Positions 33,504 through 41,954 of a DNA stretch of 64,000 nucleotides are shown piece after piece. This DNA is from Streptomyces coffeae (GTDB lineage: Bacteria > Actinomycetota > Actinomycetes > Streptomycetales > Streptomycetaceae), in NCBI RefSeq assembly GCF_016741875.1, contig NZ_JAERRF010000003.1, positions 248,001 to 312,000 on the forward strand, given 5' to 3'. Made by a program: the position numbers and the translations under genes. Every line of letters starts with the position of its first letter. The stretch's first letter is position 1. Below the pieces are notes generated by a model. The model ran no database searches. It saw only the letters and a list, made by a program, of their open reading frames with translations, and was not told where the DNA came from.

Positions 33504-35050
33504 TCGACCAGCGCGTCCGGCTTCCCTTCGCTGCGCGGGCGCTCGTCGACCATCTTGCCCCACACGATCATCCGGTACGTGCTGGTGAACTCCGGGGTGC
33601 AGGTGGTCAGCGTGATGTAGCGGCCCGGTTTGGTGAAGCCCGAACCGGCCGGCACCGGCCCGATGACGCCCGTGTTGGACGGGGAGGTCTGCGGGAGGAT
33701 GTCGTCCATCTCGTAGGTGTAGTAGCGGCGTTGGGTCTCGATGATGATCTCGTCGCCGGGCTTGAGATGGTTGATGTAGCGGAACGGCTCGCCATGGGTG
33801 TTGCGGTGCCCGGCGAGCGCGAAGTTCCCCTTCTTGTCCCAGGGCATCGCGGTCTTCAGCTTGCCCTTGGCGTAGTGGCCGACCATGCCGCGGTCGAGAA
33901 CCTTGTGCTTGTCGATCCCCTCGGCGATCGGCGCCTTCACATCCAGCTTGGGGATGTAGATGATCGCGAACCCCTGGCCGGGGGAGAAGGCGCCCGGGGC
34001 ACGGTCGCCGTCACCGTTCTCGTCCCACTGCTTGCGGAGGTTGTTGGCGGCGCCGTTGGCCTGCTGATGGGCCCGGATGTTGGTCCACCACAGCTGATAG
34101 GTGACGAAGAGCAGCATCACCACGCCGAGCGTGATGAACAGCTCGCCGACGACCCGGCTCATGACGACCCCGGGGCTGTCCTTGCGCGCCCGCGCGGCGC
34201 GCTTGGCCTCCATACGGGTGCGGGGCGCGGTGCCGGAGGGTGCGGTGACGCCCGTTCGCGGGCCGCTCGCGCCGCCGCGCCGGCCTCCGCTCCGGGCGGC
34301 CTCCTGGGCTGCCCTGCGGCGGGCGGCGCGGCCGCCGGTTGGCGGCGGCCCATCGGATGTGCCCGGTGTGCCCGTTGGGGCCGTGGTGCCGCTGGAGGCC
34401 ATGGTGCCGCTTGGGGCCGTGGTGCCGCTTGGGGCCGTGGTGCCGGGGCCGACCTTCCGCAGCGGCATGGTCTCGTCGCTGCCGGGGGGTGCGGTCCGGG
34501 GCGCCACGGCGCGCAGGGCCACCGTCTCGTCGTCGCCCCGCGGCGGCGCGGCGGGCGCGGGGCCGGCGACGGGGGGCAGGACGGCGGTCTCGTCGGCCCT
34601 GCGGGGCTCTGAGGGGGTCGCTCGCGCCCTGCGGCGCCCCGTGGGTGGCCCGGGGACCTCCTCCGCCTCACCGGGCCCTGTGGCGGCCGGTCGGCGGCGG
34701 CGCCGACCGGTCGGGGGTGGTACGCCGTCCAGCGGCACCATCTCCGCCGGACCGGCGGGGCCGCCCGGCGCGTTCTCCTCGGGGGGAGGGCGGCGGTGGC
34801 GTCTGGGGGGTGTGGGATCCGGGGGCCGCCCGGGGAGCGAGGCGGTGCCCAGGGTGTGGCCGGTGGCTCCCTGCGGGGCCGCCCCGGGCAGCGGGTCGTT
34901 CAGGGGGTCGTCCAGCCGCTCCGCCGACGCCGCGAACGCGTCGGAGCCGCCGTGGGCGTCGTACGGCCCCGGTGGCTCGTACGACGCGTGCGGGGCGGCT
35001 TCCTGGGCGCCATAGGCCGCGCCCTCGCGCTCGGGGCGCAGTGCGGTCAC
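33500..35050 (-). CDS. srtE: class E sortase with long disordered N-terminus (SrtE1-type)
   Basis: The 516-residue product has about 290 residues of low-complexity Pro/Ala/Gly/Thr sequence, then a membrane helix (LFITLGVVMLLFVTYQLWW, about 306-324) and a sortase domain with His in NFALAGHRNTHG, Cys in ITLTTCTPEF and Arg in TYRMIVWGK. It has the same role as the neighbour, with which it overlaps by ATGA. GTG 35050 overlaps the stop of the amidotransferase gene; the frame is open further upstream only in shadow. The long N-terminal tail is cytoplasmic and repetitive (several TTAPSGT-like units), and its length probably varies between strains. Confidence 0.88.
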   Translation of the reverse strand: MTALRPEREGAAYGAQEAAPHASYEPPGPYDAHGGSDAFAASAERLDDPLNDPLPGAAPQGATGHTLGTASLPGRPPDPTPPRRHRRPPPEENAPGGPAGPAEMVPLDGVPPPTGRRRRRPAATGPGEAEEVPGPPTGRRRARATPSEPRRADETAVLPPVAGPAPAAPPRGDDETVALRAVAPRTAPPGSDETMPLRKVGPGTTAPSGTTAPSGTMASSGTTAPTGTPGTSDGPPPTGGRAARRRAAQEAARSGGRRGGASGPRTGVTAPSGTAPRTRMEAKRAARARKDSPGVVMSRVVGELFITLGVVMLLFVTYQLWWTNIRAHQQANGAANNLRKQWDENGDGDRAPGAFSPGQGFAIIYIPKLDVKAPIAEGIDKHKVLDRGMVGHYAKGKLKTAMPWDKKGNFALAGHRNTHGEPFRYINHLKPGDEIIIETQRRYYTYEMDDILPQTSPSNTGVIGPVPAGSGFTKPGRYITLTTCTPEFTSTYRMIVWGKMVDERPRSEGKPDALVE

Positions 35051-35697
35051 TCGCCTGCCTTGCCGCCGACCGCCCCGACCACCGGGGCGAGCCCCGCGGA
35101 CCGCTCCACCGCTCCGCTGTCGCCGCACTCCACCAGCCAGTTGGCGAGCATGCGGTGGCCCCATTCGGTGAGGACCGACTCGGGGTGGAACTGCACGCCC
35201 TCGACGCGCAGTTCGCGGTGGCGCAGCCCCATGGCGATGCCCGTCTGGGTCCAGGCCGTGATCTCCAGCTCGTCCGGGACGGTGCCCCGCTCGACGGCGA
35301 GCGAGTGGTAGCGGGTGGCGGTGAAGGGGGACGGCAGCCCCTTGAAGACGCCCGCTTCCTCATGGGTGACCAGCGAGGTCTTGCCGTGCAGCAACTCCGG
35401 GGCGCGGCCGACGACTCCGCCGTAGGCGACGGCCATGGACTGCATCCCCAGGCAGACGCCGAACACCGGTACGCCGGTGGCGGCGCAATGCCGCACCATG
35501 TCGACGCAGACCCCGGCCTCCTCGGGGGTGCCGGGCCCGGGCGACAGCAGTACGCCGTCGAAGCCGTCCTGGGCGTGCGCGAGGGCGACCTCGTCGTTGC
35601 GCACCACCTCGCACTCGGCGCCGAGCTGGTAGAGGTACTGGACGAGGTTGAAGACGAAGCTGTCGTAGTTGTCGACGACCAGGATGCGCGCGCTCAC
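35047..35697 (-). CDS. pabA: class I glutamine amidotransferase, PabA/TrpG type
   Basis: The 216-residue product is a complete class I amidotransferase: ILVVDNYDSFVFNLVQYL, LLSPGPGTPEEAG, the nucleophile loop FGVCLGMQSMA (Cys near residue 79) and the His/Glu pair in GVQFHPESVLTEWG. It delivers ammonia to chorismate for aminodeoxychorismate (folate) or anthranilate. Its presence inside a sortase operon, coupled at both ends by GTGA overlaps, is conserved in Streptomyces but unexplained. GTG 35697 is chosen from that overlap. PabA and TrpG cannot be told apart from sequence alone. Confidence 0.88.
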   Translation of the reverse strand: MSARILVVDNYDSFVFNLVQYLYQLGAECEVVRNDEVALAHAQDGFDGVLLSPGPGTPEEAGVCVDMVRHCAATGVPVFGVCLGMQSMAVAYGGVVGRAPELLHGKTSLVTHEEAGVFKGLPSPFTATRYHSLAVERGTVPDELEITAWTQTGIAMGLRHRELRVEGVQFHPESVLTEWGHRMLANWLVECGDSGAVERSAGLAPVVGAVGGKAGE

Positions 35698-35870
35698 CGC
35701 CGACCCGCCATTCCCTCGTCGACCGTCACGTCGTTGAACGGCAGCAGCGGCTCCGCCCACGGGAAGACGTACTGGAAGAGCACGAAGACGATCGCCAGCA
35801 CCAGCACGAGCGAAATCAGCGCCCGCACCCATGCGTTCCCCGGCAGATGCCGCCAGATCCAGCCGTACAT
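35694..35870 (-). CDS. small single-helix membrane protein
   Basis: The 58-residue product (MYGWIWRHLPGNAWVRALI) has one strong membrane helix (LISLVLVLAIVFVLFQYVFPW, about 18-38) and a short acidic tail. It is coupled to the amidotransferase gene by a GTGA overlap. It may be an accessory membrane peptide of the sortase operon. No motif gives a function. ATG 35870 is chosen over ATG 35909 because the conserved part begins there. Confidence 0.7.
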   Translation of the reverse strand: MYGWIWRHLPGNAWVRALISLVLVLAIVFVLFQYVFPWAEPLLPFNDVTVDEGMAGRR

Positions 35871-35954
35871 GCCATCCCTACTCACCGATGACGGAGTCGA
35901 TTGCAGCACCGGAGTGCAGCACCAGAGTAAAGGGCCGAGGAGCTCCCGGGAGGG

Positions 35955-36635
35955 TCAGCCGGACAAAGCGGCGGGCTTGCCCCCGGCGACCGGGCGGGTT
36001 GCGTCGAGATGCGCCCAGGCGATCAGCCGGTGGCTGTGCCCCCACTCCGGGTCGCAGGTCGTCAGCGTCAGATAGCGGCCGGGGCGGCGGAATCCGGAGG
36101 CCCGCGGCACCGGGTCGATCACCCCGGTGTCGCTGGGGCGGGTGCGGTAGGGGCGCCGGTCGACGCGGTACGTGAACCAGGTGGTGCCGTTGGTCAGCAC
36201 CACGGCGTCGCCGGGGCGCAGCGCGGGGAAGTCCTTGAACGGATCGCCGTAGGTGCGCCGGTGCCCGGCGACGGCGAAGTTCCCGGTGGCGCCGAGGCGG
36301 GCGGTGCGGGAGTAGTGGCCGAGCCCCTTCTTCAGGGTGTCGGCGTCGGTGCCCTGGAGGACGGGTTTGGCCCAGCCGGTGCCGAACCGAGGGATGTACA
36401 TGACCGCGAAGGAGGCGCCGGGCTCATAGCGGGGTGGTGCGGCCGAGGTGCGAGCGCCCCCGGCGGTGACGGAGCCGGTGGACCAACGGTCCTGGAGGTG
36501 GTCGATCTCGCTGTCCATCGCGCGGTCGGCGCGGACGGAGGTCCAGTAGAGGAGGTAGACCACCAGGAGAATGATCAAGGCGCCGATGGTGACGCAGAGT
36601 TCACTGAGCGTTCTGATGATCACCCGAGTGGTCAC
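35955..36635 (-). CDS. class E sortase, third copy
   Basis: The 226-residue product has an N-terminal membrane helix (LCVTIGALIILLVVYLLYW, about 13-31) and a sortase domain with His in NFAVAGHRRTYG, Cys in LTLTTCDPEWG and Arg in SHRLIAWAH. Unlike the other two, TC is followed by DP rather than TP, and the N-terminus is short. Its substrate is unknown and may differ from the chaplin-anchoring pair. GTG 36635 is the start; the DUF881 gene lies 14 bases upstream. Confidence 0.85.
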   Translation of the reverse strand: MTTRVIIRTLSELCVTIGALIILLVVYLLYWTSVRADRAMDSEIDHLQDRWSTGSVTAGGARTSAAPPRYEPGASFAVMYIPRFGTGWAKPVLQGTDADTLKKGLGHYSRTARLGATGNFAVAGHRRTYGDPFKDFPALRPGDAVVLTNGTTWFTYRVDRRPYRTRPSDTGVIDPVPRASGFRRPGRYLTLTTCDPEWGHSHRLIAWAHLDATRPVAGGKPAALSG

Positions 36636-36649
36636 CGGCCCCCCAAGCG

Positions 36650-37420
36650 CTACCCGATGGGCTGTGCCTGATGCAGGTCCACTGTGCCGGAGTAGCCGGG
36701 AAGAGTCACCGTGTCGTGCTGGTCGACTTTCCAGCCGAGGCCGTAGGCGTCGACATAGCTGCGGTAGTTCTGGATGGCGGGGGACGCGGCGAGCGCGGTG
36801 CGCAGCTTGCCCCGGTCACCAACGGCGGTGATCTTGTAAGGCGGCGAGTAGACCCGGCCCTGGAGGATCAGGGTGTTGCCGACGCAGCGCACCGCGCTGG
36901 TGGCGATCAGGCGCTGGTCCATCACCATGATCCCCTTGGCCCCGCCCTGCCACAACGCGTTGACCACGGCCTGGAGGTCCTGCTGGTGGATCACGAGGTC
37001 GTTGGGCTGCGGCTCGGGGACGCCGGGGATCAGGGCGGTGGCGTTGGGCGGGGCGTCGGTGAGGGTGACGGTGAGCGCGGGGCCGGTGAGCTTCCTGGTG
37101 CCCGCGGTCTCCTCCAACTCGGTCAGTTTCCGGCGCTCGGCACTGGTGCTGCCGTCGCCACGGCGGGCGAGAGCGTCGACCTCGGAGCGCATCCGGGCCG
37201 CGCTGTCGTCGAGGGTGTGGTTCTTGCGGCTGCGCTCCTGGATCAGGTCGGACAGCCGCAGCATCGATTCATCACTGCGGATGTTGGTCCCCTGGGCCGT
37301 GTTGAAGCTGGTCCAGAAGATGAGTCCGGCGAGCGCGAAGACCGAGGCGGTCAGCAGCCGGGCGGGGCGGAGGGCGGGTCGGCGGAAGCCCGGGGTGGGG
37401 GAGTCAGCGGAATTGCTCAA
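36650..37420 (-). CDS. DUF881-family membrane-anchored protein
   Basis: The 256-residue product has one membrane helix (LLTASVFALAGLIFWTSF, about 22-39), a coiled coil (about 52-110) and the DUF881 domain (GPALTVTLTDAP ... NDLVIHQQDLQAVVNALWQGGAKGIMVMDQRL ... YSPPYKITAVGD). DUF881 proteins sit beside crgA, ftsQ and other division genes in actinobacteria, and some are forespore or division-complex components. The function is otherwise unknown. It is divergent from crgA, with a 145-base promoter gap. Confidence 0.85.
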   Translation of the reverse strand: MSNSADSPTPGFRRPALRPARLLTASVFALAGLIFWTSFNTAQGTNIRSDESMLRLSDLIQERSRKNHTLDDSAARMRSEVDALARRGDGSTSAERRKLTELEETAGTRKLTGPALTVTLTDAPPNATALIPGVPEPQPNDLVIHQQDLQAVVNALWQGGAKGIMVMDQRLIATSAVRCVGNTLILQGRVYSPPYKITAVGDRGKLRTALAASPAIQNYRSYVDAYGLGWKVDQHDTVTLPGYSGTVDLHQAQPIG

Positions 37421-37565
37421 CGTACCCTTACTCCTTACGACGCCGCGGAAGGACTACGCTAACTGACGTGTGGGGGAGGGAAGTGGTCCCCATCGCTGTC
37501 CCGCCCCGGCGCCGTCCGCTTACATCCCCGCGCGGTCACGCAGCGCATCGACAGGAGAGTTCCTC

Positions 37566-37823
37566 GTGCCGAAGTCACGGATCCGCAAGAAGGACGATTT
37601 CACCCCGCCTCCGGCGAAGCAGGCGGCGAACATCAACCTGAACAGCGGCCGCCGCTGGGTGGCGCCGCTGATGCTGGCGATGTTCCTGATCGGCCTGGTG
37701 TGGATCGTGGTCTTCTACATGACCAAGGGGGACATGCCGATCGAGTCGCTGGGCAACTGGAACATCGTCGTCGGCTTCGGCTTCATCGCCGCGGGGTTCG
37801 TCGTCTCGACGCAGTGGAAGTAG
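37566..37823 (+). CDS. crgA: cell division protein CrgA
   Basis: The 85-residue product has a basic, cytoplasmic N-terminus ([16 protein letters not shown]) and two membrane helices ([22 protein letters not shown] and [16 protein letters not shown]). CrgA is the actinobacterial inhibitor and coordinator of FtsZ-ring assembly; in Streptomyces it delays sporulation septation. GTG 37566 sits 7 bases after AGGAGAG. The length is exactly that of the family. Confidence 0.95.
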   Translation: MPKSRIRKKDDFTPPPAKQAANINLNSGRRWVAPLMLAMFLIGLVWIVVFYMTKGDMPIESLGNWNIVVGFGFIAAGFVVSTQWK

Positions 37824-37860
37824 GCCCCTCCGCGGCCCCTTCGGTAGCGCTGTCCGATCT

Positions 37861-38059
37861 CTGTCCACAGGGTTATCCACAGGCGGGGAAAACTCAGAAG
37901 ATCTGTGGATAACCTCTGCCGCGTTGACGCCGGTGTGACCGGTGAGGCATCCCTGTTCGATCGTTCACACCTGCACTTTCCTGCGAAAATGCAGGTCAGC
38001 AGGGGCACGTACAGATGTTCTCCACAGGGTGCGCAAGATCCACCGCCTGCTGTGGACAA
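37861..38059. promoter_or_regulatory. cluster of five DnaA-box-like sequences outside oriC
   Basis: Nine-base matches to the Streptomyces DnaA box TTGTCCACA occur at 37861 (CTGTCCACA, +), 37873 (TTATCCACA, +), 37904 (TGTGGATAA, i.e. minus strand), 38018 (TTCTCCACA, +) and 38051 (TGTGGACAA, a perfect box on the minus strand). The second and third form an exact 11-base inverted repeat. The region is non-coding, between crgA and the rhomboid gene, about 19 kb from oriC. DnaA-box clusters near, but outside, oriC are known in S. coelicolor. Confidence 0.7.
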
Positions 38060-38096
38060 CTGACCGAGCCAGACCCGTTCGAAGGGCCTGCTGAGC

Positions 38097-38981
38097 TCAG
38101 GTGGGGATCTGGAGCGTACGGATCCAGATCACCGCGACCATCGCGATCAGCATCACCGCGCAGGTCCCCCACTGCACCAGTGCCCGCCGCTCGCGCGGGG
38201 CGTGCACCATGCCGTACGCCACCGCCGTGCCGACGACCAGCCCGCCGACATGGGCCTGCCAGGCGATACCGGCCCAGGTGAAGGTGAAGAGCAGGTTCAG
38301 CGCGAGCAGCGCGATGACCGGCCGCATGTCGTACTGGAGCCGCCGCATCAGCACGGCGGTGGCGCCCAGCAGGCCGAAGATCGCGCCGGAGGCGCCCAGC
38401 GAGGGCTGGTTCTCCGCGGCGAGCAGATAGGACAGCGCGCTTCCGCCGAGACCGGAGAGCAGGTAGAGGGACAGATAGCGGGCGCGGCCGAGCGCGGCCT
38501 CCAGCGGACCGCCGATCCACCACAGCGAGAGCATGTTGAAGGCGATATGCATCGGCGCCTGGTGGAGAAAGACCGAGGTCACCAGCCGGTACCACTGCCC
38601 GTCGGCGACTCCTACCGCTTCGCCGCTATGGGGCAGGGAGGCATAGCCGACCAGGTCCAGATCGTTCACCAGCCGGTCGCCGACCGCCAGCACCGCGAAC
38701 CATATGACGAGGTTGAGGCCGACCAGGATCTTGGTGACCAGCCGTGGGTCGGAGGTGATCACGCCGCCCGCCAGGGTGCGCGGCTGGGACGCGCGCGGGG
38801 AGGGGCCGTGCGCCGCCGGGCCCGCCCCGGCAGAGGCACGGCCGCCCACACAGTCCGGGCACTGGAATCCGACGGAGGCGCTGATCATGCACTCCGGACA
38901 GATCGGGCGCTCACAGCGGGTGCAGGTGATGCCGGTCTCCCGCTGCGGATGCCGGTAACAGCAGACCGCCTGGTCCTCCAT
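38097..38981 (-). CDS. rhomboid-family intramembrane serine protease
   Basis: The 294-residue product starts with a double zinc-finger-like region (CCYRHPQRETGITCTRCERPICPECM ... FQCPDC, about 7-45) and continues with six or seven membrane helices. The active site is visible: catalytic Ser in LGASGAIFGLLGA (near 200) and His in WQAHVGGLVVG (near 250), with HIAFNMLSLWWIG as the conserved helix 2. Rhomboids cut within or near the membrane; the substrate is unknown. ATG 38981 behind GAGAGGA is preferred to GTG 39017. Confidence 0.9.
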   Translation of the reverse strand: MEDQAVCCYRHPQRETGITCTRCERPICPECMISASVGFQCPDCVGGRASAGAGPAAHGPSPRASQPRTLAGGVITSDPRLVTKILVGLNLVIWFAVLAVGDRLVNDLDLVGYASLPHSGEAVGVADGQWYRLVTSVFLHQAPMHIAFNMLSLWWIGGPLEAALGRARYLSLYLLSGLGGSALSYLLAAENQPSLGASGAIFGLLGATAVLMRRLQYDMRPVIALLALNLLFTFTWAGIAWQAHVGGLVVGTAVAYGMVHAPRERRALVQWGTCAVMLIAMVAVIWIRTLQIPT

Positions 38982-39024
38982 GGTGTCCTCTCGCCCCCTG
39001 TCCACACGCTCGGTCACGTCCTCC

Positions 39025-39054
39025 GCCCCGCTTGTTCACACGGACAAGCGGGGC
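39025..39054 (-). terminator. terminator after cyclophilin gene
   Basis: The arms GCCCCGCTTGT (39025-39035) and ACAAGCGGGGC (39044-39054) are perfect complements around an 8-base loop, 23 bases beyond the cyclophilin stop. Confidence 0.75.
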
Positions 39055-39077
39055 ATGGAGTTCCCGTGCGGGGGAGA

Positions 39078-39611
39078 TCAGCCCTCGCGGGTCTCCACGA
39101 CGACGGACTCGATCACGACGTCCTGGAGCGGACGGTCGGTGCGCGGGTTGGTCCCGGCGGCCGCGATCGTGTCCACGACCTTCTTGCTGCCCTCGTCGGC
39201 GACCTCGCCGAAGATGGTGTGCTTACCGGTCAGCCACGTGGTCGGGGCGACGGTGATGAAGAACTGCGAGCCGTTGGTGCCGGGACCGGCGTTGGCCATC
39301 GCCAGCAGGTACGGCTTGTTGAAGGCCAGGTCCGGGTGGAACTCGTCACCGAACTCGTAGCCGGGGCCACCGGTGCCGTTGCCCAGCGGGTCACCGCCCT
39401 GGATCATGAAGCCGCTGATGACCCGGTGGAAAACGGTGCCGTCGTAGAGCTTCTCCTTGGCCTTCTTGCCGGTGGCCGGGTGGGTCCACTCGCGGCTGCC
39501 CTCGGCGAGCTCCACGAAGTTCTTGACCGTCTTGGGCGCGTGGTTCGGCAGCAGCCGGACCACGATGTCGCCGTTGTTCGTCTTCAGAGTGGCGAAAAGC
39601 TGCTCGGCCAC
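39078..39611 (-). CDS. cyclophilin-type peptidyl-prolyl cis-trans isomerase
   Basis: The 177-residue product is a single cyclophilin domain without a signal peptide: HAPKTVKNFVELAEG, YDGTVFHRVISGFMIQGGDPLGNGTGGPGYEF and LAMANAGPGTNGSQFFIT. The FHRV-I--FMIQGGDP and SQFFIT residues form the active site. It is a cytoplasmic protein-folding helper. GTG 39611 is preceded by GGAAGG. Confidence 0.93.
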   Translation of the reverse strand: MAEQLFATLKTNNGDIVVRLLPNHAPKTVKNFVELAEGSREWTHPATGKKAKEKLYDGTVFHRVISGFMIQGGDPLGNGTGGPGYEFGDEFHPDLAFNKPYLLAMANAGPGTNGSQFFITVAPTTWLTGKHTIFGEVADEGSKKVVDTIAAAGTNPRTDRPLQDVVIESVVVETREG

Positions 39612-39896
39612 GATCTACCTTCCATCGTTTTCACTTCCGTCTCCTGATCCTCGCACGGACCCGAGGGCGAGGGGTATCCGTGAAGACCCCCTACGGCGCG
39701 CCGATCCACGGCATTTCCGGAAGAATCTCCGCTATGACCCGGATGCCCGGCCTCACATGCTGTGCGTGCGGCGAACGGGCATGATCTCCACAAACAGGCA
39801 TGATCTTTCTTGGGATGGAAACACGAAACTGCGCAGGTTGAGCACAGAACTCTGAACCCCGGAGCAATGACCAACGCCACCGAGGAGGAGGATCCC
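39612..39896. other. intergenic between divergent genes
   Basis: This 285-base gap between the cyclophilin and DUF5324 genes must hold two promoters. The AT-richer part around 39800-39850 (GATCTTTCTTGGGATGG) is the likeliest promoter area. No gene or clear operator is visible. Confidence 0.35.
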
Positions 39897-40616
39897 GTGA
39901 CCCGCATTGACAGCGTGCGAGCCGCGACCGGCACCGCCAAGAGCGGCGTCCTGCACGCCGCGGAGGCGGTGGCGCCCTACGCCGGCACGGCCAAGGACAC
40001 CGCCACCCGCTACGCGCACCAGGCGCGCGTGCGGCTGGCGCCGAAGGTCTCGCACGCCGCACACCAGGCCCGGTGCAGCGCCGGTACGCAGTACCACGCA
40101 CATATCGCGCCACGGCTCTCCCAGGCCCGGGGGAGTCTGCCGCCCAAGGTGGACGCGGCCGCCACCCGTGCCGCCAAGCGCACCCGCAAGGCCGCACAGC
40201 AGGCCGCCGAGTACACCGCGCCCCGGGTGGAGAACGCGGTGGCCGGAGTGCGCGCGGCCGCCGGCCCCGCCCGCGAGGAGGCCCTGATCCGCACAGCGGC
40301 GGCCGTTGCCGCGCTGCGCACCCATGTGACGGCCGCCGAGATCGAGAAGTTGGCCAGAAAACGCCGCCGCCGGGCCCGGGCCGCACGAGCGGCCAAGCGG
40401 ACCACCTTCATCGGGCTGATCGGCGCGGGTCTCTTCGCCGCCTGGAAGTGGTGGGACCGGCAGGCCAACCCCGACTGGCTGGTGGAGCCCCCGGCGGCGA
40501 CCGAGGTGGGCGACCGCGAGCGGCTGACGACCGTGGACGGCCGCGACACCCTGGACCCGGAGGTGCAGGCCAAGCAGGCCGAGGCCGAGACGGGTAAGGA
40601 CGACGACCAGCGCTGA
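39897..40616 (+). CDS. DUF5324-family membrane protein
   Basis: The 239-residue product is Ala-rich and helical with many basic residues (repeated VRLAPKVSHAAHQAR-like segments), then one hydrophobic stretch (TTFIGLIGAGLFAAWKWW, about 166-183) and an acidic tail. It resembles the DUF5324 family, which is restricted to streptomycetes. GTG 39897 follows GGAGGAGGA closely; ATG 39867 would add ten residues. The role is unknown. Confidence 0.7.
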   Translation: MTRIDSVRAATGTAKSGVLHAAEAVAPYAGTAKDTATRYAHQARVRLAPKVSHAAHQARCSAGTQYHAHIAPRLSQARGSLPPKVDAAATRAAKRTRKAAQQAAEYTAPRVENAVAGVRAAAGPAREEALIRTAAAVAALRTHVTAAEIEKLARKRRRRARAARAAKRTTFIGLIGAGLFAAWKWWDRQANPDWLVEPPAATEVGDRERLTTVDGRDTLDPEVQAKQAEAETGKDDDQR

Positions 40617-40747
40617 CGGTCTCACCCGTCGGTACCAGTGGGCGCCGGTCGGCCGGTGAGCCAGGAGCCGACCGGTGACGCCGGTGGCCGGTGGTGCCGG
40701 TCGGCGAGTGGGCCGGAGCACGGTGGTGGAGCGGCACGGAGCGCGCC

Positions 40748-40779
40748 GAGGGGCGGAGGACCGGGGTCTTCCGCCCCTC
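40748..40779. terminator. bidirectional terminator between convergent genes
   Basis: The arms GAGGGGCGGA (40748-40757) and TCCGCCCCTC (40770-40779) are perfect complements around a 12-base loop, 27 bases before the stop of the minus-strand regulator. Confidence 0.7.
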
Positions 40780-40805
40780 CGCCATGTCCGGGCATCCATC
40801 CGGCC

Positions 40806-41954
40806 TCACTCCCCCGGGCCGCGCTCACCGGAGCGGCGCTGCCGCCGCTCCAGGAAGATCTCGGTGAAGACCGACACCTTGGCCCGCAGCGCCCAGGGGT
40901 CGAACGGCTTGGCCATGTAGTCCACCGCCCCCGCCGCGTATCCGCGCGAGGAGTGCTCCGGATCGGCGCCCATCGCGGTCAGGAAGATGATCGGGATGTC
41001 CCGGTTCCGCGGGCGCCGCTTGATGTGGGCGGCCGTCTCGTAGCCGTCCATCTCCGGCATCTGCACATCGAGCAGGATCACGGCGAAGTCGTCATGATCG
41101 AGCAGCGCCTTGAGAGCCTCCTGACCGGAGCTCGCGGTCACCAGCTCCTGGTCGAGTGTGGCGAGCACGGCCTCCATGGCCAGCAGATTGTTCGGTTGGT
41201 CGTCGACCACCAGGATCTTCGGACGCGGACCGCCGCCGGGCGGGGCCATGGGCCCCACCGTGACGCCCGGCTCCTCGTCCGGCCGCGGCACCGCGGCGGG
41301 ACGCTGGGCCTCCACCACGGCGAGCTGGCGCTCCAGCACCAGACAGCGGTCCTCCGCCAGCCGTCCGCGTCGGCGCACCTCCGCCAGTTCCTCGCTGAGC
41401 CGCCGCACCTCCCGCTCCAGCTTGTCCCGCTCCTTGATCAACTCCTCGCGGTCCGGTAACCCCCGCTCCAGCGCGTCCGCGCGGGCACGCTCCGTCGCCC
41501 AGGCCGCCTCGGCCTGGTTCAGCCGCACCTCCAGGTCGGCGATGCGGTGCTTGCGGTCGAGCAGCACCTCGCCCAGCGCGTCCTGATGGGCGAGCGAACA
41601 CCGCGCCGCCCGGTCCGCGTCCGCCAGCTGTACCTGGAGGATCTCCATGGCGTGGGCGGGGGACCGGCTGGTGCGCACCGCGGCCCGGTGCAGATCACGC
41701 ATCAGCTCGATGGCGGCGGGGGTGACGGCAGCGCCCCGCCTGGCCGCGAGATCCGTGAACAGATCGAAGACGAACTCCCACGGCGGGATGCGCGTCCCGC
41801 TCAGGAAGCGCGAGACCGTACTGGGATCCCGGTGCCGTCGCACGGCGTATCTGCGCACCGAGACCCCCAGCCCGTCGAAGAGCCGTCTCAGCTCGACCGC
41901 GAACGCCCGGCACTCCTCGGGCAGATTGTCCCCCAGCGGATGCAGCTCACCCAT
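40806..41954 (-). CDS. hybrid regulator: HTH, coiled coil and C-terminal receiver domain
   Basis: The 382-residue product has an N-terminal helix-turn-helix region (FAVELRRLFDGLGVSVRRYAVRRHRDPSTVSRFLSG, about 18-53), a long coiled coil (about 100-215) and a C-terminal response-regulator receiver (about 250-365; ILVVDDQPNN, phospho-acceptor Asp in ILLDVQMPEMDG, and the FLTAMG and AKPFDPW motifs). The usual order is receiver first, so this is an inverted layout. No histidine kinase is adjacent. ATG 41954 with GAGAGG upstream is chosen. It probably dimerises through the coiled coil and binds DNA under phosphorelay control. Confidence 0.85.
   Translation of the reverse strand: MGELHPLGDNLPEECRAFAVELRRLFDGLGVSVRRYAVRRHRDPSTVSRFLSGTRIPPWEFVFDLFTDLAARRGAAVTPAAIELMRDLHRAAVRTSRSPAHAMEILQVQLADADRAARCSLAHQDALGEVLLDRKHRIADLEVRLNQAEAAWATERARADALERGLPDREELIKERDKLEREVRRLSEELAEVRRRGRLAEDRCLVLERQLAVVEAQRPAAVPRPDEEPGVTVGPMAPPGGGPRPKILVVDDQPNNLLAMEAVLATLDQELVTASSGQEALKALLDHDDFAVILLDVQMPEMDGYETAAHIKRRPRNRDIPIIFLTAMGADPEHSSRGYAAGAVDYMAKPFDPWALRAKVSVFTEIFLERRQRRSGERGPGE

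Noticed and set aside
34159..34671. Repeats of TTAPSGT-like units as a mobile or regulatory repeat
   Set aside because: They are in-frame low-complexity codons in the disordered tail of a sortase gene, explained by slippage in coding DNA.
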